A stretch of DNA of 29,823 bases from a virus. Both the position numbers and the translations under genes were made by a program. Shown here one piece after another: positions 12,037 to 19,607 of this stretch. Below the pieces are notes generated by a model, which saw only the letters and a program-made list of their open reading frames with translations, was not told where the DNA came from and did no database searches. The stretch lies in IMG/VR virus record IMGVR_UViG_3300046009_009408, positions 1-29,823 of that record; one strand, 5' to 3'. Within the stretch, counting starts at the first letter, position 1, and each line of letters opens with the position of its first letter.

Positions 12037-12230
12037 TGAAATCTACATTCATACTTAATGGCAAAGTTGTTTTGGTTCTCAAACCAGAAAATGATGCTGA
12101 AAAACAAATGTTAGATCTGCTTGCTAAGCAACAGAATAACATGCAAAAAGTTACTGATAAGAGTAACTATGCGTTAGTCTATGGCAGTGATTCAGTCATC
12201 ATAACCGCAGAAGATGCAGAGAAAGAATAA
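12036..12230 (+). CDS. Hypothetical protein (64 aa)
   Basis: Not recognised. It looks like a small alpha/beta peptide: STFILNGKVVLVLKPEN, a helix (AEKQMLDLLAKQQNNMQKV), then YALVYGSDSVIITAED. It starts in a TAATG overlap, and its 3' end overlaps the HNH gene by 17 bases. Confidence 0.55.
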   Translation: MKSTFILNGKVVLVLKPENDAEKQMLDLLAKQQNNMQKVTDKSNYALVYGSDSVIITAEDAEKE

Positions 12231-12612
12231 AGTGTGTGATGGTTGTGGTAAAGATTCACCAATTTGGAAGAGACACGAGGGCAAGAGGTATTGCAAATCT
12301 TGCTGGAGTTGCCATTCTAGTAAAGAGATAAAAAAACCAACAGTTAAAAAACCTCTTGCTCCTCGCTCTTCTAAAAAAGAGAAACTTGATGCCTTATACA
12401 CCATTGTCAGAAAACAATGGATGAAAGATCATCCTTTCTGTGAAGCTAAACTTCCTGGTTGCTCACTTGAAGCGCATGATATACACCACAAGGAAGGTAA
12501 AGTTGGTGAACTCTATTTAGATACTACCAAGTTTATGTCTGTCTGTAGGAGCTGCCACACGTTTATTCATGATAACCCTAAGATTGCAAAAGATCTGGGA
12601 TTGTATCACTAA
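12214..12612 (+). CDS. Zinc-ribbon HNH nuclease, NinG/Rap-like
   Basis: A 132-residue protein with two metal-binding parts. Residues 8-30 hold a zinc ribbon (CDGCGKDSP, YCKSC). After a lysine-rich linker, residues 73-119 form an HNH-type core: HPFCEAKLPGC, HDIHHKEGKVGELYLDT, then VCRSCHTFIH. Cysteines 76, 83, 111 and 114 would hold structural zinc; histidines 91/92 and 115/119 fit the catalytic positions. Such nucleases resemble the phage recombination proteins NinG and Rap, which cut branched DNA. Next to a helicase it may process recombination or replication intermediates. HNH assignment strong; substrate inferred. Confidence 0.75.
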   Translation: MQRKNKVCDGCGKDSPIWKRHEGKRYCKSCWSCHSSKEIKKPTVKKPLAPRSSKKEKLDALYTIVRKQWMKDHPFCEAKLPGCSLEAHDIHHKEGKVGELYLDTTKFMSVCRSCHTFIHDNPKIAKDLGLYH

Positions 12613-12624
12613 TTCCCTAAAAGA

Positions 12625-12852
12625 ATGGAAATTACTATTTACACTGATAGTTTAACAGTGGATAAAGCATATACTGGATTAAAGGTAACTGTTGATGTTT
12701 ATGTTGAAGATATACTTAGTCAACTAAATGCTGTTCACAAAAATGATCATATAATATTAAATGATCAATATGAGAAATTAGGTGAACAGTTTGATGAACT
12801 TAAGAAAGCATATGATGAACTCCGTGAAAAGTTTGACATGTTAGACCCGTAA
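12625..12852 (+). CDS. Small coiled-coil protein (75 aa)
   Basis: N-terminal strands (MEITIYTDSLTVDKAYTGLK) followed by a long charged helix with heptad spacing (QYEKLGEQFDELKKAYDEL, REKFDMLDP). Not recognised. It sits between the HNH nuclease and the SF2 helicase, 11 bases before the helicase start, so it may be a helicase accessory protein; that is only positional. Confidence 0.55.
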   Translation: MEITIYTDSLTVDKAYTGLKVTVDVYVEDILSQLNAVHKNDHIILNDQYEKLGEQFDELKKAYDELREKFDMLDP

Positions 12853-12863
12853 ACCCCGTTTGT

Positions 12864-13952
12864 ATGAATAAAGATCAAATCCAAGAGCATGCTCTGTCTG
12901 TTTTATTAAAGCACAAAAGAGCATCAGTAAACATATCTATGGGTGTTGGGAAGACCCTTATAGGTTTAAAACACATGGCCCAAAACTATACTGATAGTTC
13001 CATGTTTTTAGTAGTTGCACCTAAGATCTCAATATTTCAGTCATGGATTGATGATGCTGGTAAGTTTGGCCTAGAATATCTTCTAGAACATATCACCTTT
13101 ACAACTTACATATCACTTCATAAACAGAAACATCTGTATGATGTAGTTTACCTTGATGAGTGTCATAGCTTGAAAATGAGTCATGGTAAGTGGCTTGCTG
13201 GTTACAGCAACAGTATCATCGGTCTTACGGGAACAGCTCCTAGATATAAAACATCAGAAAAAGGGCAGCTTGTAAACATGTATTGTCCTGTTGTATATGA
13301 GTATAAACCGGATGATGCCATAGGTGATAATATTCTCAATGACTACTCTATTGAAGTGCACTTCTTACCACTTGATAACCTTAAGAATATCTTCAAAACA
13401 ACCAAAAAGGGCGGTTCCTATTACACATCTGAAGTAAGTCTGTATGATTACTGGTCTAGAAAAATTGATGATTCTTCAGAGTCCCAAAGACAGATGTTTA
13501 GAATCATGAGAATGAAGGCCATGATGTCATTCCCTACTAAAGAAGCATACGCAAAGAAACTCTTTCAAGAGTCTACAGAAAAGACAATCATCTTTGCTAA
13601 TACTAAAGAACAGGCTGATAATCTTTGTAGGGAATCATACCATAGTGGTAACAAAAACTCTGAGCAAAACCTGGAAGACTTCAAAACTGGAAAAATCAAC
13701 AAGCTCTCTGCAGTACTGCAGCTCAATGAGGGTATCAATATCCCTGATCTAAAAGCAGGAATTGTTCTCCATGCATATGGTAATGAAAGAAAGCTTGCTC
13801 AGAGATTGGGTAGATTACTCAGATTAAATCCTAATGATAAGTCCAAACTTTACATACTGTGTTATCAAGATACAATTGATGAAATATGGGTTAAGTCAGC
13901 ACTATCAAGTTTTGATCAGTCCAAGATTCAATGGGTAGAACGTAAAAAATAA
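12864..13952 (+). CDS. SF2 DEAD/DEAH-type helicase
   Basis: A 362-residue superfamily 2 helicase. Motif I SMGVGKT (25-31), motif Ia VVAPKISIFQSW, motif II DECH (98-101), motif III LTGTAP (121-126), a second-domain strand KTIIFANTKEQADNL, motif V-like LNEGINIPDLKAGIVLHAYG and motif VI KLAQRLGRLLR. All parts needed for ATP-driven translocation are present. It is short for the family, with no extra domains. Compact phage SF2 helicases like this (compare T4 UvsW) act in recombination-dependent replication or R-loop and fork remodelling. It lies beside the HNH nuclease. Family certain, task inferred. Confidence 0.85.
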   Translation: MNKDQIQEHALSVLLKHKRASVNISMGVGKTLIGLKHMAQNYTDSSMFLVVAPKISIFQSWIDDAGKFGLEYLLEHITFTTYISLHKQKHLYDVVYLDECHSLKMSHGKWLAGYSNSIIGLTGTAPRYKTSEKGQLVNMYCPVVYEYKPDDAIGDNILNDYSIEVHFLPLDNLKNIFKTTKKGGSYYTSEVSLYDYWSRKIDDSSESQRQMFRIMRMKAMMSFPTKEAYAKKLFQESTEKTIIFANTKEQADNLCRESYHSGNKNSEQNLEDFKTGKINKLSAVLQLNEGINIPDLKAGIVLHAYGNERKLAQRLGRLLRLNPNDKSKLYILCYQDTIDEIWVKSALSSFDQSKIQWVERKK

Positions 13953-13956
13953 CTTT

Positions 13957-14187
13957 ATGATAATTGTTACAAAGTATGAAATTGGTGATACTGTATATTG
14001 CATGAATAATAACAGGATTGTAAAAGATACAGTAAAAGGATTAGAGAGCATCACATATAACGATAATCATACCCCACCCATGTTGATTATTCGTTATCTT
14101 ACAAACCGTGGTTATAAGCTGCATGAAGATCTTCTTTTTGAGTCTAAAGCTGCTATTATTTCCCATCTTTCAGGAACAGAACTATGA
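13957..14187 (+). CDS. Hypothetical protein with SH3-like start (76 aa)
   Basis: Begins TKYEIGDTVYCMNNNRIVKD, the IGD.VY pattern of small SH3-like barrels common in Bacteroidota phages, then a strand pair (YNDNHTPPMLIIRYLTNRG) and a C-terminal helix (FESKAAIISHLSG). Probably a small binding domain. ATGA overlap with the ClpS gene. Confidence 0.55.
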   Translation: MIIVTKYEIGDTVYCMNNNRIVKDTVKGLESITYNDNHTPPMLIIRYLTNRGYKLHEDLLFESKAAIISHLSGTEL

Positions 14188-14456
14188 GTACAGAAACTCT
14201 TGAAATCACCAAAACAGATGTTGATCAAGAGCAGGAACCTAGGATTGTGGTTTTCAATGATAACCATAATAGCTTTGATCATGTAATTTCCTGCTTGGTT
14301 CAGTATTGTAAACATTCAGTTGCTCAGGCTGAGCAATGTGCGTGGATTATCCACACCAAAGGTAAGTATGCTGTTAAGCATGGTTCCCTAGAAGAACTAT
14401 TACCAATTAATGAAGCACTCGGTGCAAATGATTTAACAACAGAAATCCAATACTAA
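14184..14456 (+). CDS. clpS: ClpS, Clp protease adaptor
   Basis: A 90-residue protein matching ClpS along most of its length: RIVVFNDNHNSFDHVISCLV (20-39), then AEQCAWIIHTKGKYAVKHGS and LEELLPINEALGAND. ClpS hands proteins with destabilising N-terminal residues to the ClpA/ClpC-type unfoldase. Residues that form the N-degron pocket are visible: the Asn-Asp pair (25-26), with the following Asp replaced by Asn27, and His57. The first 19 residues form the usual flexible, acidic tail. The sequence is closest in style to Bacteroidota ClpS, suggesting capture from a host. It overlaps both neighbours by 1-4 bases, so it is an integrated phage gene. It may redirect host proteolysis during infection. 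Confidence 0.88.
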   Translation: MSTETLEITKTDVDQEQEPRIVVFNDNHNSFDHVISCLVQYCKHSVAQAEQCAWIIHTKGKYAVKHGSLEELLPINEALGANDLTTEIQY

Positions 14457-15187
14457 TGGAAGCAAAATTTCACAATTACACACAAGTACCTGTAGAAAAA
14501 GTAAAAGAACTAAGTTTTAACAGAAACAAGAGTGAGAAGCATGTAAAGACCTTAACAAGATCAGTAAGTAAAGTTGGTGTATTAAGAACACCGGTGATTG
14601 CAAAAACTAAGGCTGTTAGTGGTATTACTGAATACTATATTATTGATGGTCAGCATCTTATAGAAGGTCTTAAGAGACTGAATGTAGAAAAGGTTTATGC
14701 AATTATTGTAGAGACTGATTCTGTCAGTGAGATTGTAGATATGATGGCCCTACTAAATAATGTCCAACAGAAATGGACACTGAATAACTATGTAGATGCG
14801 TATATAGGCATGGGTCTTCAGGATTACTTTATTTTGAAAGAGCACAGTAAGAGAAATGGTTTTACCATCAATATGTCTGCTGGAATCTTAAGTGGTTGTA
14901 GTATTTGGGGTAAAGGTACTGATTCTGTAAAGAATGGTGCTTTCAAAGTATCTGCTACAGATGTTGAGGAACTCACTAATAATATTAATGAGTTGTGTGC
15001 TATTACTGGAGTCAATACTAATAAGTTTCAGAGTGCTTACATCGGTTTCTTCAGATCAAACCGTAACATCTATAACCATGCTAAGTTTATGAAAAAAGTG
15101 AGTAACAATCTGAGCTTATTTGAGAACATACCTCATGATACAAGTTATTGCCATTCACTTTTAGTGAAGTTATATAAAGGTAAATAA
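14456..15187 (+). CDS. ParB/Srx-like domain protein
   Basis: A 243-residue protein whose first 110 residues fit the ParB N-terminal (ParB/Srx) fold: VPVEKVKELSFNRNKSEKHV, SVSKVGVLRTPVIAK, then YYIIDGQHLIEGLKRLN with the signature DGQH (64-67) in the place of the family DG.HR. The remainder (helical, NNVQQKWTLNNYVDAYIGMG) resembles a DNA-binding helical region but lacks a clear helix-turn-helix signature. Phage proteins of this kind serve as partition-like factors, CTP-binding DNA proteins or nucleases. Fold likely; activity undetermined. Confidence 0.7.
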   Translation: MEAKFHNYTQVPVEKVKELSFNRNKSEKHVKTLTRSVSKVGVLRTPVIAKTKAVSGITEYYIIDGQHLIEGLKRLNVEKVYAIIVETDSVSEIVDMMALLNNVQQKWTLNNYVDAYIGMGLQDYFILKEHSKRNGFTINMSAGILSGCSIWGKGTDSVKNGAFKVSATDVEELTNNINELCAITGVNTNKFQSAYIGFFRSNRNIYNHAKFMKKVSNNLSLFENIPHDTSYCHSLLVKLYKGK

Positions 15188-15219
15188 TAGTTTACCTATA
15201 TTAGCATAAAAATTACCAG

Positions 15220-15624
15220 ATGGCAACTCTCGTTTTACTTCTTATCATAGCTGGATTAGCCAAAGCTTGGTCTGATTCATTAGCTGATGAAGAGCTCAAA
15301 GAACTTGAATGGTATAACAAGTATGACTTCACTAAACCTGGTGAGTCAAAGCATTGGTGGTATTTTGGGTTATATACACCAAAGTTTCCCGAAAAGTTTC
15401 CTTTTAGCTCCACCATATTTGTTTTTGTTACTGATAAATGGCACTTCAGCCAGTTTATTATGCTCAGATCTTTTTATACGGCAATTGCAATGTTCCTCAC
15501 AAATAACTTTTGGTTAGTTATTTTCAGTGTGTTTGTGGTTTTCCCAATCATCTTGGGAATATCTTTTGAGGCCTTTTACGGTGTATTAAGATCATATTAC
15601 AAATCTAAAAAGAAGAAAAAATGA
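15220..15624 (+). CDS. Membrane protein (134 aa)
   Basis: An N-terminal hydrophobic stretch (ATLVLLLIIAGLAKAW), a soluble middle with many aromatics (WYNKYDFTKPGESKHWWYFG) and a C-terminal membrane helix (FWLVIFSVFVVFPIILGISF) ending in a lysine tail (YKSKKKKK). Probably two to three membrane passes. Not recognised. It starts a cluster of small membrane genes and overlaps the next by four bases. Confidence 0.55.
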   Translation: MATLVLLLIIAGLAKAWSDSLADEELKELEWYNKYDFTKPGESKHWWYFGLYTPKFPEKFPFSSTIFVFVTDKWHFSQFIMLRSFYTAIAMFLTNNFWLVIFSVFVVFPIILGISFEAFYGVLRSYYKSKKKKK

Positions 15625-15830
15625 AGTTTGTCATCTGGTTTTTAAAAACTACTGCATTTCACATAGCAGTTCTTTTGATAATGCTGATTATATCATTTAC
15701 CTGGGAAGCTGGGTATGATAAAACTATTGCTTTATACATGATCCTTACTACCATTGTTGTATTGTTAGTAGGGAAACTTTATTACTTTAAGAAGTATGAC
15801 GGAAAATCTACCAAGCGGAACAGAAAATGA
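15621..15830 (+). CDS. Two-pass small membrane protein (69 aa)
   Basis: Two hydrophobic helices (AFHIAVLLIMLIISFTWE and IALYMILTTIVVLLVGKLYY) joined by a short loop, with a strongly basic C-terminus (YFKKYDGKSTKRNRK). Coupled to its upstream neighbour by an ATGA overlap. Such pairs in phages may be holin-like or superinfection-exclusion proteins, but nothing here proves either. Confidence 0.55.
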   Translation: MKFVIWFLKTTAFHIAVLLIMLIISFTWEAGYDKTIALYMILTTIVVLLVGKLYYFKKYDGKSTKRNRK

Positions 15831-16020
15831 TCCAAGTGCTCCATGGAACACAAAAGACTTATGTAAATATTGTGACATAGACACCTTAAAAGCCATTGCA
15901 AGAGATAACTCTCTAGATGATTATGGCTATGAACATCTTTTTACGGAACTATATCTATCAACTGGAATCTGCAGGCATTGTAAAGATGAAGAGACTGCAG
16001 ACTTCCGGGATGATGATTAA
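15796..16020 (+). CDS. Small cysteine-motif protein (74 aa)
   Basis: Two CxxC pairs (LCKYCDIDTL and GICRHCKDEET) spaced about 40 residues apart suggest one zinc site. Acidic ends (FRDDD). The start lies 35 bases inside the preceding gene; a later start would cost most of the N-terminus but keep the cysteines. Not recognised. Confidence 0.5.
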   Translation: MTENLPSGTENDPSAPWNTKDLCKYCDIDTLKAIARDNSLDDYGYEHLFTELYLSTGICRHCKDEETADFRDDD

Positions 16021-16032
16021 AACCAAATCATT

Positions 16033-16293
16033 ATGAAAATCATGTTAAAAATTGTCCTTGCCCAATTAATTGTGGCAGGGCTCGTCTTTGCTGTGTTTAT
16101 CAATACCCCTACTAAAGAAAGGAAACTGATTGAACACAAAATACCTTGTGACTATCTAGAGTCCCGGTATGAGACACTAATTGATAGTGTTGCTGACTTA
16201 GAACAGAAAGCTGAGATACTAAATAGGTACCTCAGTATGAAGCATCTAGAATATATAGATGTATGCAATCTTGTCCAGAGAAAGAAAAATTGA
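16033..16293 (+). CDS. N-terminally anchored coiled-coil protein (86 aa)
   Basis: One N-terminal hydrophobic helix (MLKIVLAQLIVAGLVFAVFI) followed by a charged helical region (YETLIDSVADLEQKAEILNR). This is the layout of small spanin-like or inner-membrane anchored proteins. No lysis partner or lipobox is seen nearby. Not recognised. Confidence 0.5.
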   Translation: MKIMLKIVLAQLIVAGLVFAVFINTPTKERKLIEHKIPCDYLESRYETLIDSVADLEQKAEILNRYLSMKHLEYIDVCNLVQRKKN

Positions 16294-16327
16294 TATATTT
16301 GGTGGCTAATAATAAAAACCAAACAAT

Positions 16328-16606
16328 ATGTCATACACTGTTAGAGGAAAGAGAGTACTCATCAAAAAGCCAAAGAAGATTGAATCACCAATTCAACTTA
16401 CAGAAGAGATGGAAAAGTCTCTTGAGAAAGACCTTATTAAAACTTGGTCAAAGTTAGAGGTAGCTGCAGTAGGAGAAGAGGTAAATGGAATTAAACCTGG
16501 AGATAAGGTTTATGTAGGTTCCGCTCTTGCTCACTCAGAAATACTTGAAATTGATGGTGAACATTACTTTATGGTAAATGAGCAATCCATAGCAGTGATC
16601 TGGTAA
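16328..16606 (+). CDS. GroES-like co-chaperonin
   Basis: A 92-residue protein with the GroES barrel pattern: VRGKRVLIKKPKKIES, a mobile-loop-like insert, then KLEVAAVGEEVNGIKPGDKV (42-61) and GEHYFMVNEQSIAVIW (family form: VVAVG..V.....GD.V, Y.VV.E..I..V). The strand GIKPGDKVYV is the clearest match. Phages encode GroES-like proteins, such as T4 gp31, to fold capsid proteins with host GroEL. The sequence between residues 18 and 40 is helical rather than a typical mobile loop, so partner choice may differ. A terminator follows. Confidence 0.6.
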   Translation: MSYTVRGKRVLIKKPKKIESPIQLTEEMEKSLEKDLIKTWSKLEVAAVGEEVNGIKPGDKVYVGSALAHSEILEIDGEHYFMVNEQSIAVIW

Positions 16607-16629
16607 GAGACCAAAAGAAAGTTTATAAG

Positions 16630-16654
16630 AAGGGAGTCATGTACTCCCTTTTTT
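16630..16654 (+). terminator. Rho-independent terminator
   Basis: AAGGGAGT (16630-16637) pairs with ACTCCCTT (16643-16650), 8 bp with loop CATGT, followed by TTTT. It ends the unit that closes with the GroES-like gene. Confidence 0.9.
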
Positions 16655-16672
16655 CATTTAAAATTATTACTG

Positions 16673-17119
16673 ATGACAAAACAAGAAATACAAGAAAGGA
16701 ATAAGCAAATAGCTTTGATGCTTGGATGGAAATATTCCTTTGCACATAAAGTTGACCAGTATGGATACTACCAAACTGTTGATGGTTATTCTACACCATA
16801 CATAAACACACTTGATGAGCAAGCATTAGAATATCAAAGTGATAAAAATGCTTTTGCAGTAGAAGATTTACAATTCCATTCAGATTGGAATTGGTTAATG
16901 GAAGCTGTTGAGTTTATTGAAAATTTACAATCTGATAACTTTTATATGGAGTTTTTCTGGTTAAACGGGCCAAATGTTTCTTTGTATCAAAAAGATAATC
17001 AGAAAGGTTTAATACTATGGGAAACACACGGAAGGTTTAAAAATGTTGAAACTAAAAAAGAAGCTGTCTTTATAACTGTATCTGATTTTGCTAAACTTTA
17101 TAACAACAAAGAACTATGA
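16673..17119 (+). CDS. Hypothetical phage protein (148 aa)
   Basis: Sequence style of a widespread Bacteroidota phage family: LMLGWKYSFAHKVDQYGYYQ, then LQFHSDWNWLMEAVEFIENL with the conserved HSDWNWLM. It resembles the phage ABA-sandwich family. The function is unknown. First gene after the terminator and of an AT-richer block that runs to 19130. ATGA overlap with the next gene. Confidence 0.6.
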   Translation: MTKQEIQERNKQIALMLGWKYSFAHKVDQYGYYQTVDGYSTPYINTLDEQALEYQSDKNAFAVEDLQFHSDWNWLMEAVEFIENLQSDNFYMEFFWLNGPNVSLYQKDNQKGLILWETHGRFKNVETKKEAVFITVSDFAKLYNNKEL

Positions 17120-17382
17120 ACGGAATTTATCTAACCCAAGAGGGTAAACAAGAAATCGAAGCTAAGATAGCTGAACTTGAAGGAACAAATATCCATTTAA
17201 TGAAACCAAGTCATACACTAGGTTCATTAGAAGGAAGAATCTCTGCTTTAAAAGAAATCCTAGAATCAGCAACAATACTACCTGTTGAAGAAAGTTGGGA
17301 TAACGCTATTGATACACATGATGTAGAAAATGCTTTTGTGAAACATTATCCAAACGGAGTAATTATTCAACCTAAACAATAA
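17116..17382 (+). CDS. Hypothetical protein, GreA-N-like start (88 aa)
   Basis: Begins MNGIYLTQEGKQEIEAKIAE, which resembles the start of the coiled-coil domain of the transcript-cleavage factor GreA. A shorter helix then follows (GRISALKEILESATILP), and there is no GreA C-terminal domain. It could be a Gre-like RNA-polymerase secondary-channel binder, or the likeness may be superficial. Four-base overlap with the upstream gene. Confidence 0.5.
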   Translation: MNGIYLTQEGKQEIEAKIAELEGTNIHLMKPSHTLGSLEGRISALKEILESATILPVEESWDNAIDTHDVENAFVKHYPNGVIIQPKQ

Positions 17383-17386
17383 AGAA

Positions 17387-18433
17387 ATGAAAAATATTCA
17401 CGTACTACCAACAGATAAACCAAGTAGACTATTTTTTAATGATGGAGAATTATGTTTTAGAAATTCTATGTCTTTTAAAGAAGGAGATATCCCTAAACAC
17501 ATCTACATCACTTCTGATGAAGAAATTAAACAAGGAGATTGGTATCTCAATGTAGAAGAAAAAAATGGTATAAAAAATCCATTTTATGGAAAATTATATA
17601 AAGCTAATCAATCTATAGGTAAAGTATCTTTAGATTATCTTGTGAATAATCTTAAAAAAATCATCCTAACAACAGACCCCGACTTAATCAAAGCTGGAGT
17701 TCAAGCTATTGACAATGAGTTCTTGGAATGGTTTGTAAAAAATCCTAGTTGTGAATATATTAAAATTGATATCGAGTTATATCCTTGTGACTCTCAAGGC
17801 AATGAGATAATCTTTTCACAACCTGCGAATTTAGGTGGTTCAGAAGATTATAGAAATAACATCAAAACTTTCATCGAACAGGAACACTTAGATAATAGGA
17901 ATTTCATAAAGGCTTTCGATAGAAAAAGATTCAAAATCATCATTCCACAAGAAGAACCTAAACAAGAAAACTGTTGTACTCCAGTAGGTCAAATTAAAAG
18001 ATATGTTGATTGTGTAGGATGTGACAGAAAACCTAAACAAGAAACACTTGAAGATCCTGATGCGTACTGGTTATCTTCAAGTAAAAAAGAAAGAGAATGG
18101 CAAGAAGAAAAACTTAAAGAAATTTTTGAACATTATCCTAATGCTGCTCCTAGATATCAATATTTGAATGGTTTAATACAAATGGCTTTAGAAAATATAG
18201 CCAGAAAAAATTTTTTAGAAACCCTTGAAGAAGCTGCTGAAAGAATCTATGATGATAATCTATTTGATTATGAAAAATATAGATACGGATTTATAGAAGG
18301 AGCTAAATGGCAAGCTGAAAGAATGTATAGTGAGGAGGATATGAAACAATTTGGTTTGTATTTAGGAGATAATCTTAAAAAGCTAAAAAATAAAAGTATT
18401 GATGAAATATTTGAACAATTTAAAAACATTTAA
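17387..18433 (+). CDS. Hypothetical phage protein with modular C-terminus (348 aa)
   Basis: The N-terminus (MKNIHVLPTDKPSRLFFNDG, then IYITSDEEIKQGDWYLN) is a recurring start in Bacteroidota phage and prophage proteins of unknown role. A middle region has scattered cysteines (ENCCTPVG, DCVGCDRKPKQE) that may bind zinc. The C-terminal part (YRYGFIEGAKWQAERMYSEE) ends in EIFEQFKNI, a tail also seen in the next gene. The encoded protein looks like several short modules joined together. No catalytic motif seen. Confidence 0.6.
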   Translation: MKNIHVLPTDKPSRLFFNDGELCFRNSMSFKEGDIPKHIYITSDEEIKQGDWYLNVEEKNGIKNPFYGKLYKANQSIGKVSLDYLVNNLKKIILTTDPDLIKAGVQAIDNEFLEWFVKNPSCEYIKIDIELYPCDSQGNEIIFSQPANLGGSEDYRNNIKTFIEQEHLDNRNFIKAFDRKRFKIIIPQEEPKQENCCTPVGQIKRYVDCVGCDRKPKQETLEDPDAYWLSSSKKEREWQEEKLKEIFEHYPNAAPRYQYLNGLIQMALENIARKNFLETLEEAAERIYDDNLFDYEKYRYGFIEGAKWQAERMYSEEDMKQFGLYLGDNLKKLKNKSIDEIFEQFKNI

Positions 18434-18436
18434 ACT

Positions 18437-18697
18437 ATGAACGCAATAGATATTGAAAAACTAAACCAACTAATATCAAGAACAGATATTAGTGGTAATG
18501 ATAAAATAAAATGGCTTACTGATTTTATAGACAGCAGAGAATTTGGGCAACAAGAAAGAAGTTATAGTGAGGCTATTGAATTTGCTGAATGGATTAGAAT
18601 TAAAGATTTTCAAACTACATCTAAAAACAATTGGATTGGTTTAGATATGAAATACTATACAACACAAGAATTATTTGAACAATTTAAAAAGAAATAA
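18437..18697 (+). CDS. Hypothetical protein, FEQFK-tailed (86 aa)
   Basis: Helical protein (KIKWLTDFIDSREFGQQERS, EAIEFAEWIRIKDFQTTSKN) ending QELFEQFKKK. The last 18 coding bases before its tail are identical to those at 18409-18426 in the previous gene, so the two share a C-terminal module. Three bases separate them. Function unknown. Confidence 0.55.
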   Translation: MNAIDIEKLNQLISRTDISGNDKIKWLTDFIDSREFGQQERSYSEAIEFAEWIRIKDFQTTSKNNWIGLDMKYYTTQELFEQFKKK

Positions 18698-18698
18698 C

Positions 18699-19130
18699 AT
18701 GGAAAAAGAATTTGTACCCTACGAAGAATCCTTGGAACTTAAAGAGCTTGGATTTGATGAAGAATGTTTTGCTTGGTATGCAGAAACTAAAAATTTACAA
18801 ATTTCACCTGATGTTTATAAAAAATGGACTTCTAAACCTTGTAATAATTCAAATATAATTATTGTATTTAATTCAGATTGTGTTACAGCACCACTTTATC
18901 AACAAGCATTCAGATTTTTTAGAGAGGAGTATAATTTAAGAGGATTTATTGGATTCAGACCAAATGTTAAAATGTTTGCTTATCACATATATGATATGTC
19001 ATTATCAGGTTTAGAATATGCTAAACAAAGAACAATGGAAGAATTTAATAAAGACCCTAAAGTTGGAACCTACGAAGAAGCAGAACTTGCTTGTCTTAAA
19101 AAACTAATTGAAATTGTAAAAAAGAAGTAA
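18699..19130 (+). CDS. Hypothetical phage protein (143 aa)
   Basis: The frame is open from 18675, but ATG 18699, one base after the previous stop, gives the natural start MEKEFVPYEESLELKELGFD. It matches a common Bacteroidota phage protein pattern, with GFDEECFAWY and then LYQQAFRFFREEYNLRGFIG; the C-terminus is helical (YEEAELACLKKLIEIVKKK). Function unknown. Confidence 0.6.
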   Translation: MEKEFVPYEESLELKELGFDEECFAWYAETKNLQISPDVYKKWTSKPCNNSNIIIVFNSDCVTAPLYQQAFRFFREEYNLRGFIGFRPNVKMFAYHIYDMSLSGLEYAKQRTMEEFNKDPKVGTYEEAELACLKKLIEIVKKK

Positions 19131-19131
19131 T

Positions 19132-19362
19132 ATGGCACAACAGACAGCGGTTGAATGGCTTATTGAGCAAATTCAAAATAGACAAAATGGAGTAATAAAA
19201 GATTTACCCGTATTGTCATTAGACCAAATATTTGACCAAGCCAAAGCAATAGAAAAGGAGCAAATTATTGAGGCATCTCATATTATGTATATGAATGGAA
19301 CCACAAAATACCCAATTACAGCAGAACAATACTACACCCAAACATATGGAGGTGACAAATGA
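19132..19362 (+). CDS. Small hypothetical phage protein (76 aa)
   Basis: Begins TAVEWLIEQIQNRQNG and ends YYTQTYGGDK, both typical of a short Bacteroidota phage protein found in similar gene neighbourhoods. Helical in between (LDQIFDQAKAIEKEQIIEAS). Its last codons (GGD) also form the ribosome-binding sequence of the next gene. Confidence 0.6.
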   Translation: MAQQTAVEWLIEQIQNRQNGVIKDLPVLSLDQIFDQAKAIEKEQIIEASHIMYMNGTTKYPITAEQYYTQTYGGDK

Positions 19363-19607
19363 CAATTAAAAAATGGCTTAAAGATGTCTACTATGATAAA
19401 TATGGACAATACCTGTGGAGTAAGGATTCTACGGGAGGTTCTCAAATGATTGGAGAAGTTAGGGGTTGGGGAGCATTGCAAAATGAATTTGAAGACCTAG
19501 ATAAAGCAAGTGCATTTCAAGATGAAGTAGGTAGATTTATTGCTGATGCTATCAATGAAAAAATACAAAGAGATTTGGGAGGTGACAATGCCAAAGGTAA
19601 CAGTTGA
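19359..19607 (+). CDS. Hypothetical protein (82 aa)
   Basis: Not recognised: TIKKWLKDVYYDKYGQYLWS, then a helical acidic second half (FEDLDKASAFQDEVGRFIAD). It is preceded by ggaggtgac (19348-19356), a strong Shine-Dalgarno sequence six bases from the ATG, unusual here. It ends inside the next gene with a 20-base overlap. Confidence 0.55.
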   Translation: MTIKKWLKDVYYDKYGQYLWSKDSTGGSQMIGEVRGWGALQNEFEDLDKASAFQDEVGRFIADAINEKIQRDLGGDNAKGNS

